Part shown: positions 31,850-41,053 of the stretch, piece after piece
Layout of the letters: each line of letters opens with the position of its first letter
Position numbering within the stretch: the first letter of the stretch is position 1
Source of the DNA: Pantoea sp. WMus005
GTDB lineage: Bacteria > Pseudomonadota > Gammaproteobacteria > Enterobacterales > Enterobacteriaceae
Assembly (NCBI RefSeq): GCF_013415305.1
Contig: NZ_JACBXU010000004.1
Coordinates: 372,001 to 436,000 of the forward strand
DNA: 64,000 nt
Direction: 5' to 3'
Translations under genes and position numbers: made by a program
Notes under the pieces: generated by a model
Told to the model about the DNA's origin: nothing
Database searches by the model: none
Seen by the model: the letters and a program-made list of their open reading frames with translations, nothing else

Positions 31850-32322
31850 TCGCTGACTGACGGCCTGCTTTCACGCGCCAGGTCGTCAGTGTGTTCTCGT
31901 CCCTCAGCTTTGCGTCACTCTGCATCGCTGATTAGTCATTAATAAGCCTGCTTTCATGCATCTGACCATTGGTGAGATCGGTTACTCTGCTTAACCTTCT
32001 GCGCTATTTTACACTGCTTTACATCACTGATCCGGCACCATTGCCCGGATCCAGATCAAACTCCAGTCCGATACACTCTCTACTTTCGCACTAAACGTTA
32101 AAGTGATCTATCTCACTGTTTTTTTGATTAAAAACAGACCAAAGGCTATTTTTTATACTGCTTTTATAACGTTAAGTTATTAAAAGTAGCCATAAGGATA
32201 AGGAATCACGAGAAAACATTATTAGCGGGGTATTAATTTCTATAGTTATTAGTTCTATACTTCTTTTCGTGATGCAAATCACACTAACTAAAAAGATAAA
32301 AATAGACGACGAGGAAATACCT
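31850..32322. promoter_or_regulatory. argR-yhcN gap: hairpin and two CRP-like palindromes
   Basis: No gene is seen in these 473 bases. CTGACGGCCTG (31857-31867) pairs with CAGGTCGTCAG (31879-31889), one G-T pair, as a possible argR terminator without a T-run. Two CRP-like palindromes occur: GTGATCTATCTCAC (32103-32116) and CGTGATGCAAATCACA (32268-32283), the latter one base from the full consensus TGTGAN6TCACA. The region is AT-rich near yhcN. The exact promoter is not resolved. Confidence 0.5.
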
Positions 32323-32586
32323 ATGAACATTAAAACTACCATCGCTGCTTTTAGCATTCTCTCTGCCCTATCATTTGGTGCTGTGGCAGCAGAATCTATC
32401 GATGCTTCTCAGGCACAGGATCTGCAGGCTGTCGGCACCATCAGTGTCAGCGGCGTATCTGGTTCACCCATGGATATAAAGCAGAAACTCAGCGATAAAG
32501 CCGATCAACAGGGCGCAAAAGCCTATCGCGTGATTGAGGCTTATAACAACGGCAATTATCACGCTACCGCCGCACTGTACAACTAA
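32323..32586 (+). CDS. yhcN: YhcN-type DUF1471 periplasmic stress protein, copy 1
   Basis: The 87-residue precursor has a signal peptide ending AVAA-E and one DUF1471 domain (VGTISVSGVSGSPMDIKQKL ... GAKAYRVIEA ... YHATAALYN). It is the closest of the three copies to E. coli YhcN, which is linked to acid, cytoplasmic-pH and peroxide stress. The ATG at 32323 follows GAGGAAATACCT; the 18-residue upstream extension is not used. It is first of a three-gene tandem array in the argR-yhcO interval. Confidence 0.92.
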   Translation: MNIKTTIAAFSILSALSFGAVAAESIDASQAQDLQAVGTISVSGVSGSPMDIKQKLSDKADQQGAKAYRVIEAYNNGNYHATAALYN

Positions 32587-32674
32587 GATCTGGCCCATTA
32601 ATGCCATCGGCTCTCTGTCTGACGCGCCTTTTTCGCTCCGGAGAGCTGAAGTAAACATTTCAGGAGATTTGACC

Positions 32675-32941
32675 ATGAAAATGAAATTAGCGATTGCCGC
32701 ACTGAGTCTGGCATCCCTGTTCTCAGTAGGCGCCAGTGCCGCAAGCCTGGTATCCAATGAACAGGCACAGGGTCTGCAGCCAATGAATCAGACTATCAGC
32801 ATTGGTGGCCGTAACGGCGACCAGACGCATATCCGTCAGGTGCTGTCAGAGAAAGCTGATGCACAGGGCGCAAGCCATTATCGCATCATCGAAAACAACC
32901 AGGACAACACCTGGCATGTTACCGCTGAGCTTTATAAATAA
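32675..32941 (+). CDS. YhcN-type DUF1471 periplasmic protein, copy 2 (diverged)
   Basis: The 88-residue precursor has a signal peptide ending ASA-ASLVS and a DUF1471 domain that has drifted from copies 1 and 3: NQTISIGGRNGDQTHIRQVL replaces the usual GTVSISG...PMD, and the Pro-Met-Asp motif is lost. CAGGAG lies eight bases before the ATG. The gap from copy 1 is 88 bases. The divergence suggests a distinct ligand or partner; function unknown. Confidence 0.9.
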   Translation: MKMKLAIAALSLASLFSVGASAASLVSNEQAQGLQPMNQTISIGGRNGDQTHIRQVLSEKADAQGASHYRIIENNQDNTWHVTAELYK

Positions 32942-33035
32942 TTAACCGTCATCACGCCTGAATGGCGCATGACAAATATCGACGACCCGCCTTTACGAAT
33001 AACCGCAGGTTGTTGAACGTATTGAGGAGATAACC

Positions 33036-33299
33036 ATGAATATCAAAACAACCATCGCTACAGTCAGTCTGCTTTCCGTTATGGCGTTCGGCGCATCAGC
33101 CGCACAACTGGTAACCGGCGATCAGACTCAGAACCTGCAGCCTGCGGGCACCGTAAGCATCAGTGGAATCGCTGGAGCACCAATGGATTACCGTGCTGAG
33201 CTTTCACAGAAAGCGGATGAACAGGGTGCCAGCGCCTATAAAGTGATCGAAGCACGCACCGGCGACAACTATCACATCACTGCACAGCTTTATAAATAA
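33036..33299 (+). CDS. YhcN-type DUF1471 periplasmic protein, copy 3
   Basis: The 87-residue precursor has a signal peptide ending ASA-AQLVT and a DUF1471 domain with GTVSISGIAGAPMDYRAEL and GASAYKVIEARTGDNYHITAQLYK. It resembles copy 1 more than copy 2 does. GAGGAG is seven bases before the ATG. A strong terminator follows, so the three copies may form one transcript. Confidence 0.91.
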   Translation: MNIKTTIATVSLLSVMAFGASAAQLVTGDQTQNLQPAGTVSISGIAGAPMDYRAELSQKADEQGASAYKVIEARTGDNYHITAQLYK

Positions 33300-33328
33300 T
33301 TCCTCGTCAGATTTATGACGAACCCTTT

Positions 33329-33353
33329 GGCCCCGCTCGCCGGGGCCTTTTTT
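33329..33353 (+). terminator. Intrinsic terminator after the yhcN array
   Basis: GGCCCCG (33329-33335) pairs with CGGGGCC (33341-33347) over a five-base loop, followed by six T residues on the + strand. It separates the array from the converging yhcO. Confidence 0.92.
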
Positions 33354-33364
33354 CATCTGACGTT

Positions 33365-33634
33365 TTATCTGACATTAAAGTGCAGCCGACCCTCCAGTTC
33401 TTCTTCCGCTTCGTCAAATAACAGAATAAGCGCGCCATAGCGCCGTCGTTGTCCCCTGCCCAGATTGACGAACTCAATCTCCAGCGGCATAGGTAATAGA
33501 TCGCCCGTCACCACGTCCCATAATCCATCCAGATCACAGATGCGGCGCTCCTCCAGCGCAAATCGCTCGGCAAACTGGCGGAAGAAATGGGCCTGGTCGA
33601 CAATTTCATTAAAATCAAAGCGCTCGATTTTCAT
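33365..33634 (-). CDS. yhcO: Barstar-family protein YhcO
   Basis: The 89-residue protein belongs to the barstar (ribonuclease inhibitor) family. From [11 protein letters not shown] it aligns with E. coli YhcO (90 aa), including [21 protein letters not shown] and [23 protein letters not shown]. No barnase-type nuclease is encoded nearby, so it may counter an incoming or distant RNase, or have another role. The ATG at 33634 is preferred over one five codons earlier by alignment. It lies 56 bases after the aldehyde dehydrogenase on the same strand. Confidence 0.9.
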   Translation of the reverse strand: MKIERFDFNEIVDQAHFFRQFAERFALEERRICDLDGLWDVVTGDLLPMPLEIEFVNLGRGQRRRYGALILLFDEAEEELEGRLHFNVR

Positions 33635-33689
33635 GCTGACGGCTCCCATGCTCCGTCTACGGGCGACCTTCGCCGCCCGACTGTGTCCG

Positions 33690-35141
33690 CTAGCTCAAAC
33701 CGCCTAAGTGCAGCGTTTTGACCTCCAGATACTCTTCCATCCCGAGTACCGAACCTTCGCGGCCCAGACCCGACTCTTTCACACCACCAAACGGTGCCAG
33801 CTCGGTTGAAACAGCACATTCGTTAATGCCGATCATGCCGCTTTCCAGCGCAGCCGAAACGCGGAACACCCGTTGCAGATTCTGGGTATAGAAGTAAGCG
33901 GCGAGGCCGAATGGTGTATCGTTGGCGCGGCGGATCACGTCATCTTCATCATCAAAGCGAAAGCAGGCGGCCACCGGTCCAAAGGTCTCTTCCTGGGCAA
34001 GCTGCATGCCTTCGTGCGCCTCGGTAATCACGGTCGGTTGCCAGAAATTGCCGCCCAGCGCATGTCGCTCGCCACCCGCCAGCAATTTTCCGCCTTTGGC
34101 TACCGCGTCTTTAACATGCTGCTCAACCTTTTCCACCGCCGACGCTTCAATCAATGGACCGACAATCACACCTTCGTCCATGCCGTTGCCGACCTTCAGC
34201 TTATTGACTTCGGCAGCCAGTTGCTGAGTGAAACGATCATAGACAGCATTGTGAATGTAGAAGCGGTTCACGCTGACGCACACCTGGCCCGCATTACGAA
34301 ATTTGTTGGCAATCGCACCCTGAACGGCGGCATCAATGTCAGCATCATCGAAAACGATGTACGGGGCATTCCCGCCTAATTCCATCGACACTTTTTTCAT
34401 GGTTTCAGCAGCATTACGCATTAACAGCTTGCCGACCTGGGTGGAGCCAGTGAACGAGATTTTACGCACTGCTTTACTGGCCATGATCGCATCACTGATG
34501 GCATGGGTGTCACCTGCCACCGCGTTTAATACACCATCAGGTACGCCCGCCTGCTTTGCCAGCGCCAGCAGGGCAAAGGCGGAAAGTGGCGTGTTATTAG
34601 CCGGTTTAATAATGCCGGTACAGCCCGCTGCCAGGGCTGGACCCAGTTTGCGGGTCAGCATTGCCATCGGGAAATTCCACGGCGTGATAGCAGCGACAAC
34701 GCCAATGGGCTCACGGGTTGCCAGAATCCGGGAACCCGCTTTTGCGGGCGGAATAATTTCACCATTGGCCCGTTTCGCCTGTTCAGCAAACCACTGAATG
34801 AAACTGGCGGCGTACTCAACTTCCCCTTCCGCCTCTTTCAGGGGCTTACCCTGTTCGGTCGTCATCAGCTGTCCCAGCCAGCGCTTGTTTTCAATGATCA
34901 GCTGATACCAGCGAGTAAGAATTTCAGCGCGTGCTTTTGCGGTCTGCGCTCGCCACGCGGGAAAGGCGCATTCTGCGGCGGCGATAGCCTGTTCTGTTTC
35001 AACTCTACCGGCTTTTGCCACCTGCGCAATCACTTCACCGGTTGCCGGATTGGTCACGTCAAAGGTGGAGGCCGCCTGATGCCACTGACCAGCCGCTAAA
35101 TAGCCGGTCTTGAACAGTTCGCTCTCTTGCAGTGATTTCAT
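33690..35141 (-). CDS. NAD(P)-dependent aldehyde dehydrogenase, succinate-semialdehyde type (GabD-like)
   Basis: The 483-residue enzyme belongs to the aldehyde dehydrogenase superfamily and is closest to GabD (482 aa). Visible features are [20 protein letters not shown], the cofactor loop [10 protein letters not shown], the general base in [12 protein letters not shown] and the catalytic Cys288 in [11 protein letters not shown]. The residue pair after it differs from the E. coli GabD QTCVCANR. AGGAGC precedes the ATG at 35141. It lies 113 bases after aaeB on the same strand, where E. coli has no such gene, so it might oxidise aldehydes related to the AaeAB substrates. The substrate cannot be fixed from sequence. 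Confidence 0.88.
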   Translation of the reverse strand: MKSLQESELFKTGYLAAGQWHQAASTFDVTNPATGEVIAQVAKAGRVETEQAIAAAECAFPAWRAQTAKARAEILTRWYQLIIENKRWLGQLMTTEQGKPLKEAEGEVEYAASFIQWFAEQAKRANGEIIPPAKAGSRILATREPIGVVAAITPWNFPMAMLTRKLGPALAAGCTGIIKPANNTPLSAFALLALAKQAGVPDGVLNAVAGDTHAISDAIMASKAVRKISFTGSTQVGKLLMRNAAETMKKVSMELGGNAPYIVFDDADIDAAVQGAIANKFRNAGQVCVSVNRFYIHNAVYDRFTQQLAAEVNKLKVGNGMDEGVIVGPLIEASAVEKVEQHVKDAVAKGGKLLAGGERHALGGNFWQPTVITEAHEGMQLAQEETFGPVAACFRFDDEDDVIRRANDTPFGLAAYFYTQNLQRVFRVSAALESGMIGINECAVSTELAPFGGVKESGLGREGSVLGMEEYLEVKTLHLGGLS

Positions 35142-35227
35142 TGATTCGCTCCTGTCAGTTTTGCTCTTCCGTCTGGAGAGTATAGTTGGCAAAAGCGACA
35201 GATTTAGTGATGGGCGGGGATTGTGCA

Positions 35228-35250
35228 GGCCGCTGCAGGTCGCAGCGGCC
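35228..35250 (-). other. Hairpin between aaeB and the aldehyde dehydrogenase gene
   Basis: GGCCGCTGC (35228-35236) pairs perfectly with GCAGCGGCC (35242-35250) just past the aaeB stop. There is no T-run on the minus strand, so it may be a partial or Rho-assisted terminator or an RNA stabiliser. It bears on whether the dehydrogenase belongs to the aaeXAB transcript. Confidence 0.5.
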
Positions 35251-35254
35251 AGAT

Positions 35255-37207
35255 TCAGATTTGGATGAGCGTGTTCTGGTACTTATCCAGCATCATCGCC
35301 AGTCTTTTTACTGGTTCCGTTACGCTGACAGGCGCCTCGTAATGGGCCAGTTTTTCCTGATAGACATCCAGCTCTTTCAGCAAACGCTCAAAGTAGTAAC
35401 GCCGTTTGTCGTCGCTGCTGGCCGAGATCACCCGGTCTGCGGTGTAACGAAGCTGCCGATGATAAGCAGAGAGATCAGCGTTAACCGGTACTTCTGCATC
35501 GCGTAACCGCTGATGACCGATGATTAGCGTCAGGGCGATGCGATATTTATTGATGTCGCCCGGAAACAGGTTGAGCAGCAGAAACAATTGCTGATAGAGC
35601 GCCGGCAGATGGTTTTCACGCCGACGCGCCTGATTGGTGGTCATGGCCGAGACCGCGGCATACATAAAACGGTTCAGCAGTTTGCGGCCGGTGCGCGCCT
35701 TCGATTTATCACGAATCAGCAGGATGACCATCATCGCCACAAAGCAGCCGATAACCTGACCGAGCACGTTGTCGAGAAAGACGTTAAACCGGAACTGCAT
35801 CGGGTTATCAAGCACCAGCACGTTGAGGGTACCAATTAACGCGCCCAGCGTGCCAAGCTGACGCCGCTGAATGAAGATGCCGCCGACAAAACCCAGTATG
35901 CCGATGGCAATGCAGAGCAGCAGTGCGCTCTGCTGCGTCGCGGGCAGGACATACATAAAGTAGAGCGCCCCCAGCGGAACCGCGACCGTCATGCCGTAGA
36001 GAAAATCCTTTGCCATCATCAGCGGGTTGGGCATGCGCATCGCCAGCGCGGTAATAACAGCCAGCATCACCATACAGCCGCTGCCAGACGTCCAGCCCGT
36101 GTAGAGCCAGAAAAGTGAGCCCAGCGCGGTGGCAACGAAGGTGCGAATGCCGTTGATCATCGCATGATGAGTTTCGGCGGAACGCGCCTGAATCACCACT
36201 TCACGCTGCAGGATCTCCTCTTCCAGCGAGGTAATCCGGCTATTGCTTTTGATCCCTTTAAGCAGCAGCAGATATTCAGTGGCAGTGCCCACCCAGCTGG
36301 CTAGCGTGACCGGCGTTGACTTGTCACTGGCACCCATTACCCGCCGCATTACTTTCATCCGCTTATGCACCTCTTCAATGGTCGACGCTGGCTTTTCAAC
36401 CATCAACCGATACTGTGGCGGAATGTAATCAGGACGGGAATTCTGGATCAGGAAGGTTTCGGCGGCCTGCGTAATCAGCGTCAGCGACAGAGTATTAAGC
36501 ATCTGCAAGCGGCGGTTGCTATTCTTCCAGCGTGACGATTCCATCATTAGCTGGCTGCGCATGCTGTTCAGTGCCGTGGTACGCCGTACCAGCGCGCTCC
36601 AGGCTTTATCGACCTCGTCTTTATCACCGTGTGCGACGCAGAGTTGCAGCAGCTGATAGTGAGCCACCAGCAATGAATCAACTTCCGCGTCGATGACTTT
36701 TTTAATCGAACGAGGCGAGAAGATCATGTCGGCCAGAATGGCACACAAAATGCCGAGTACGATTTCACTGCAACGTTCTACCGCATATTGGGGCACCAGC
36801 GTCAGACCGCCGCTGGCGTTGGCTGTCACCACAATGATCAGTGCGGTGTAGCCCGCCAGTCCCAGCGCGTAGGAGTTTTCCACCTTAATCAGCGAAGAGA
36901 GCCAGACGCAGAGTCCTGCCCAGATGCAGCACAGCAGCAACATCACGACAGGCGCACGAACGGTGGCGATCATGATAGTCAGTGCGGCGATACAGCCGAT
37001 AAATGTCCCGATAATACGCAACACACCGCGATAGCGCAGCGCCCCTGAATAGGGATCGCCACCGGCCGCAAATGCGGTGCCACCCGCCACGATCCCGGCG
37101 GTCATCACTGCCCAGCGTGGCGTTTCAAGGTTAAGATGAAAGCCGACCATCAGCGCTAATACCAGCGCAAAGGTGAGCTTTACCGGGAACCGCAGGAACT
37201 GGATCAT
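35255..37207 (-). CDS. aaeB: p-Hydroxybenzoic acid efflux pump subunit AaeB
   Basis: AaeB is the inner-membrane pump of the AaeAB exporter for aromatic carboxylic acids such as p-hydroxybenzoate. The 650-residue protein (E. coli 655) has two halves, each with a cluster of about five or six membrane helices followed by a soluble helical region, the layout of the FUSC/ArAE family. The start [20 protein letters not shown] overlaps the first helix. The aaeA stop is nine bases upstream. Confidence 0.95.
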   Translation of the reverse strand: MIQFLRFPVKLTFALVLALMVGFHLNLETPRWAVMTAGIVAGGTAFAAGGDPYSGALRYRGVLRIIGTFIGCIAALTIMIATVRAPVVMLLLCCIWAGLCVWLSSLIKVENSYALGLAGYTALIIVVTANASGGLTLVPQYAVERCSEIVLGILCAILADMIFSPRSIKKVIDAEVDSLLVAHYQLLQLCVAHGDKDEVDKAWSALVRRTTALNSMRSQLMMESSRWKNSNRRLQMLNTLSLTLITQAAETFLIQNSRPDYIPPQYRLMVEKPASTIEEVHKRMKVMRRVMGASDKSTPVTLASWVGTATEYLLLLKGIKSNSRITSLEEEILQREVVIQARSAETHHAMINGIRTFVATALGSLFWLYTGWTSGSGCMVMLAVITALAMRMPNPLMMAKDFLYGMTVAVPLGALYFMYVLPATQQSALLLCIAIGILGFVGGIFIQRRQLGTLGALIGTLNVLVLDNPMQFRFNVFLDNVLGQVIGCFVAMMVILLIRDKSKARTGRKLLNRFMYAAVSAMTTNQARRRENHLPALYQQLFLLLNLFPGDINKYRIALTLIIGHQRLRDAEVPVNADLSAYHRQLRYTADRVISASSDDKRRYYFERLLKELDVYQEKLAHYEAPVSVTEPVKRLAMMLDKYQNTLIQI

Positions 37208-37216
37208 ATCGCCCTC

Positions 37217-38149
37217 TTAACCAAACTCACGCAGGCGATTAAACAGACGGATCATCGGTGAAACATGCTCAGGCTGACGATCGGCCTGACCGGTGATGAC
37301 CACCGTTGCCGTGGTTCCCGCCGGGAAGCGATTGCCGGGCTGCTGATCAAGCCGGATGCGGACCGGGACACGCTGTGCCAGACGGACCCACTCCAGATTG
37401 GAATCTACCGTTGCCATCCCTTTGTTGTCGACTGAGCTGCTGCTGTTGGTCACACCCGCTGCCACACTGTCGACGGTGCCACGCAACACAATGTTGCTAC
37501 CGAGCGGTGTCACTTCCGCGCGGAAGCCCTTCTCCACACCGTGCAGTTTGGTCTCTTCCAGGTAAGCCAGCACATAGAAAGAGTGCTGCTGAACCAGCGC
37601 CACCGCCACAGAACCACGGGTAATAAACTCACCCTGGTAGACATTGAGGTTGGTGACCCAGCCGTCGGATGGCGCTTTAACGGTGGTACGTTCAAGGTCG
37701 ATCGCGGCCAGATCGCGTGTTGCCACCGATTTCGCCAGCTGATGCTCGCTGGTTTGCAGATCGTTGTTAGATTGCTCGATCGCCTCGCGGGACATCGCTG
37801 AGGTGCCAAGCTGATTACGGCGTCCGGCTTCGCGACGTTTCTCACTCACCAGCGCCTGATAGTATTCAACATCCGCCTGAGCCTGATCGAGCGCTTTCTG
37901 GTAGCGCGGCCGATCAACGACAAACAGCGTATCGCCCTTCTTCACCAGTTGGTTGTCGTGTACCGGAACCTCGGTAATCAGGCCGGTAACGTCAGGCGAG
38001 ATCGCCACCACGTCAGCCGCAAAACGCGCATCACGGGTCCAGGGGGATTCGGTATAGAACACCCAGGCGCGGAAGATGATAACCACGGCGATGATGACCA
38101 GCAGAATGGTGATCGCGTAGCGCGCGATTTTTCTTATGAGTGCTTTCAC
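37217..38149 (-). CDS. aaeA: p-Hydroxybenzoic acid efflux membrane-fusion subunit AaeA
   Basis: AaeA is the periplasmic adaptor (HlyD/EmrA family) that links AaeB to an outer-membrane channel. The 310 residues equal E. coli. An N-terminal anchor ([19 protein letters not shown]) is followed by a lipoyl half-motif, a coiled-coil hairpin (about 80-150), and the second lipoyl half [18 protein letters not shown] with a beta-barrel. It starts with GTG, seven bases after the aaeX stop. Confidence 0.96.
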   Translation of the reverse strand: MKALIRKIARYAITILLVIIAVVIIFRAWVFYTESPWTRDARFAADVVAISPDVTGLITEVPVHDNQLVKKGDTLFVVDRPRYQKALDQAQADVEYYQALVSEKRREAGRRNQLGTSAMSREAIEQSNNDLQTSEHQLAKSVATRDLAAIDLERTTVKAPSDGWVTNLNVYQGEFITRGSVAVALVQQHSFYVLAYLEETKLHGVEKGFRAEVTPLGSNIVLRGTVDSVAAGVTNSSSSVDNKGMATVDSNLEWVRLAQRVPVRIRLDQQPGNRFPAGTTATVVITGQADRQPEHVSPMIRLFNRLREFG

Positions 38150-38156
38150 TTCAACC

Positions 38157-38360
38157 TCAGACTAATAAACGGGAGACAAGGTAAAACACACAGCAGTAAA
38201 GCGCTGTATTAAAAAGTGCCGGATGCCAGACAAGATCGTAGATACCGCTCGGCGTCAGCACGCGTTTCACTAACCAGAACAGCATCAGTGAAAGAATAAG
38301 TTCGATGAAAACGGGCGGAAAAGAGAGCCCAAACATGACAAATACCGGAAGCACACTCAT
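38157..38360 (-). CDS. aaeX: Small membrane protein AaeX
   Basis: The 67-residue protein (DUF1656) equals E. coli AaeX in length, with two hydrophobic segments and the conserved [20 protein letters not shown] block. The ATG at 38360 is chosen over a GTG directly before it because AAGGA lies at good spacing. It leads the aaeXAB operon; its role in export is not settled. Confidence 0.94.
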   Translation of the reverse strand: MSVLPVFVMFGLSFPPVFIELILSLMLFWLVKRVLTPSGIYDLVWHPALFNTALYCCVFYLVSRLLV

Positions 38361-38558
38361 CACAAATCCTTAGTTCGACCTTGCCGGGATACTTCGTTGC
38401 CTCTTCAGATGTCGCAGGGAAACCCTCTGGCAGCGCTATGCGAACCACGGATGGCTTAATAATAGCGTATCATCGAAGGGTATCAGGCGGTGAAGAATCA
38501 CCGGGAAATACCCCGGCGCGCTTATAATAACGTGCCTGACTATACGTTTTCTACAGAA

Positions 38559-38574
38559 TGTGATCTAAATCACT
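38559..38574. promoter_or_regulatory. CRP-like site in the aaeX-aaeR intergenic region
   Basis: TGTGATCTAAATCACT is one base from the full CRP consensus TGTGAN6TCACA. It ends 18 bases before the aaeR ATG, and a TATAAT element lies at 38523-38528. If that element is the aaeR -10, CRP would bind downstream of the start point and repress; alternatively it acts on the divergent aaeX promoter. Confidence 0.5.
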
Positions 38575-38592
38575 TTTAAGCCAGAGTAAACA

Positions 38593-39510
38593 ATGGAACG
38601 ACTAAAAGGCATGTCTGTCTTTGCCAGAGTGGTTGAGCTGGGCTCATTTACCGCGGCGGCACGTCAGCTTCATCTGAGCGTCTCATCGATTAGCCAGATC
38701 GTCGCCAAACTGGAAGATGCATTGCAGGTTAAACTGCTGAACCGCAGTACCCGCAGTATCGGGCTAACCGAAGCGGGTAAAATCTATTATCAGGGCTGCC
38801 GTCGTATGCTGGCGGAAGCGACGCAGGTGCATGAACAACTCTACGCGTTTAACAATACGCCGATTGGCGTATTGCGAATTGGCAGCTCATCAACCATGGC
38901 GCAGAATGTATTAGCCGGTATGACCAGCGACATGTTGCGGGAATATCCCGGACTGAGTGTGAATCTTGTCACCGGTGTTCCGGCACCGGATCTGATTGCG
39001 GATGGTCTGGATCTGGTGATTCGGGTGGGCGCATTAAAAGACTCCAGCCTCTTTTCGCGTCGCCTTGGCGCGATGCCGATGGTGGTGTGCGCCGCAAGAA
39101 GCTATCTGGCACAGCATGGCACGCCGGAGAAGCCAGGCGATATCGATAATTTTTCCTGGCTGGAATATAGCGTAAGGCCCGACAACAATTTTGAGTTGAT
39201 TGCGCCGGAAGGTCTGGTGACCCGCCTGGCACCGCAGGGACGTTTCGTGACCAATGATTCGCTGACGCTGATCCGCTGGCTGAAGTCTGGCAATGGCATC
39301 GCCTATGTGCCGATGATGTGGGTGATTGAGGAGATCACCGCAGGCGAGATCGATATCCTGTTTCCGCAATATCAGTCCGATCCACGGCCGGTTTATGCAC
39401 TCTATACCGAGAAGGATAAGTTACCGCTTAAAGTGCAGGTCTGTATTGATTATCTGACCGGCTATTTTGAGCAAGTGGCTGAACAGTATCAGCAGCACCG
39501 TAAAAGCTAA
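38593..39510 (+). CDS. aaeR: LysR-type regulator AaeR
   Basis: AaeR activates aaeXAB in response to aromatic acids in E. coli. The 305-residue protein has an N-terminal winged helix (FARVVELGSFTAAARQLHLSVSSIS), a linker helix and a periplasmic-binding-like effector domain from about residue 92. It is divergent from aaeX with a 232-base gap, the usual layout for LysR control of its target. Confidence 0.95.
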   Translation: MERLKGMSVFARVVELGSFTAAARQLHLSVSSISQIVAKLEDALQVKLLNRSTRSIGLTEAGKIYYQGCRRMLAEATQVHEQLYAFNNTPIGVLRIGSSSTMAQNVLAGMTSDMLREYPGLSVNLVTGVPAPDLIADGLDLVIRVGALKDSSLFSRRLGAMPMVVCAARSYLAQHGTPEKPGDIDNFSWLEYSVRPDNNFELIAPEGLVTRLAPQGRFVTNDSLTLIRWLKSGNGIAYVPMMWVIEEITAGEIDILFPQYQSDPRPVYALYTEKDKLPLKVQVCIDYLTGYFEQVAEQYQQHRKS

Positions 39511-39534
39511 CAACCCGCCAGGCGGCGGGTTGTT
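39509..39534. terminator. Bidirectional hairpin between aaeR and tldD
   Basis: AACAACCCGCC (39509-39519) pairs perfectly with GGCGGGTTGTT (39524-39534) over four bases. It overlaps the aaeR stop codon and lies nine bases from the converging tldD stop. T-tracts are short on both sides. Confidence 0.7.
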
Positions 39535-39543
39535 GAGGTCACA

Positions 39544-40989
39544 TCAGGCGGTGCCGCCGATGGTCAGTTTATCCAGCTTCAGGGTGGGCTGACCCACGCC
39601 GACCGGCAGGCTCTGGCCCTCTTTACCGCAGACGCCCACGCCTTTATCCAGCGCCAGGTCATTACCTACCATCGAGATCTGCTGCATCGCTTCAATGCCG
39701 GAGCCAATCAGCGTGGCGCCTTTGACCGGTTTGGTGATTTTGCCATTCTCAATCAGATAAGCCTCTGAGGTTGAGAAGACAAATTTGCCGGAGGTGATAT
39801 CTACCTGACCGCCACCAAAGTTCGGCGCATATATACCGTATTCAACGCTTTCAATAATATCCTGTGGCGAGGATTTGCCTGCCAGCATATAGGTGTTGGT
39901 CATGCGGGGCATCGGCAGATGCGCGTAGGATTCACGACGTCCGTTACCGGTCGGACTGACGCCCATCAGGCGCGCGTTCAGCTTGTCCTGCATATACCCT
40001 TTCAGCACACCATTCTCAATCAGCATGTTGTACTGGCCGGGAACGCCTTCATCATCCACCGCAAGTGAACCGCGCAGCCCTTCAAGGGTGCCGTCATCCA
40101 CCACGGTACAGAGTTCAGATGCAACCTGCTGACCGATTTTACCGCTGAATACCGAGGTGCCACGGCGGTTGAAGTCGCCTTCCAGACCGTGACCCACCGC
40201 TTCATGCAGCAGGACGCCAGGCCAGCCCGCGCCCAGCACCACCGGCAATGCGCCAGCAGGTGCCGCTACGGCAGAGAGGTTAACCAGCGCCATACGTACC
40301 GCTTCACGCGCCCATGCGTCAGCGCGCACTTCGCCATTTTCATCTTCAAGGAAGAATGCATAACCGGTACGTGCGCCACCGCCGCTTGCGCCGCGTTCAC
40401 GCTTGCCCTGATCTTCAACCTGAACGCTGATAGAGAGCCGAACCAGCGGACGAACGTCAGCCGCCAGTGTACCGTCAGTCGCGGCCACCAGTACCTGCTC
40501 GTAAACGCCGGTCAGGCTGGCATTAACTTCCTGTACGCGCGGGTCAGCCGCACGGGCCACTTTATCAACGCGATGCAGCAGGGCAATTTTATCTTCACGC
40601 GTCAGGCTGCTCAGCGGATCGACCGCCGAATAGAGCGAACGGTTCATCACAGCAGACAGCGTGTGTGCCTTGCCATTTCCCTGTTCGCGAACGATGCTGC
40701 GTGCCGCTTCAGAAGAGAGACGCAGCGCATTCAGTGTGATCTGGTCTGCATAGGCGAAGCCGGTCTTTTCACCGCTGACCGCGCGCACACCTACACCCTG
40801 ATCGATATGGTATGAGCCATCTTTAATAATTTTGTCTTCCAGCACCCAGGATTCGTGAAAGCTGGACTGAAAGTAGAGATCGGCATAATCCAGACGACGT
40901 TCTGAAAGCTGCCCTAACAGGGAAAATAGGTCCTGCTGATTAATGCCGTTAGCAGTCAGTAACTGCTCACTTACCAGGTTCAGAGTCAT
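39544..40989 (-). CDS. tldD: Metalloprotease subunit TldD
   Basis: TldD forms a heterodimeric zinc protease with TldE (PmbA) that cleaves unfolded peptides and helps mature microcin B17 and degrade CcdA. The 481 residues equal E. coli. The zinc motif HExxxH is seen in [12 protein letters not shown] near residue 263. TldE is not in the window, as in E. coli where it is distant. Confidence 0.97.
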   Translation of the reverse strand: MTLNLVSEQLLTANGINQQDLFSLLGQLSERRLDYADLYFQSSFHESWVLEDKIIKDGSYHIDQGVGVRAVSGEKTGFAYADQITLNALRLSSEAARSIVREQGNGKAHTLSAVMNRSLYSAVDPLSSLTREDKIALLHRVDKVARAADPRVQEVNASLTGVYEQVLVAATDGTLAADVRPLVRLSISVQVEDQGKRERGASGGGARTGYAFFLEDENGEVRADAWAREAVRMALVNLSAVAAPAGALPVVLGAGWPGVLLHEAVGHGLEGDFNRRGTSVFSGKIGQQVASELCTVVDDGTLEGLRGSLAVDDEGVPGQYNMLIENGVLKGYMQDKLNARLMGVSPTGNGRRESYAHLPMPRMTNTYMLAGKSSPQDIIESVEYGIYAPNFGGGQVDITSGKFVFSTSEAYLIENGKITKPVKGATLIGSGIEAMQQISMVGNDLALDKGVGVCGKEGQSLPVGVGQPTLKLDKLTIGGTA

Positions 40990-41053
40990 CGTTTCTCACT
41001 CATTATGTGCTCAGATAATCATAGCCTGCGGTAATTCCGGTACGGCGTCAAAT

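Noticed and set aside
33365..33634. A barnase/barstar toxin-antitoxin pair
   Set aside because: Only the barstar-like YhcO is present; the neighbours are not nucleases and the gene is a standard enterobacterial locus.
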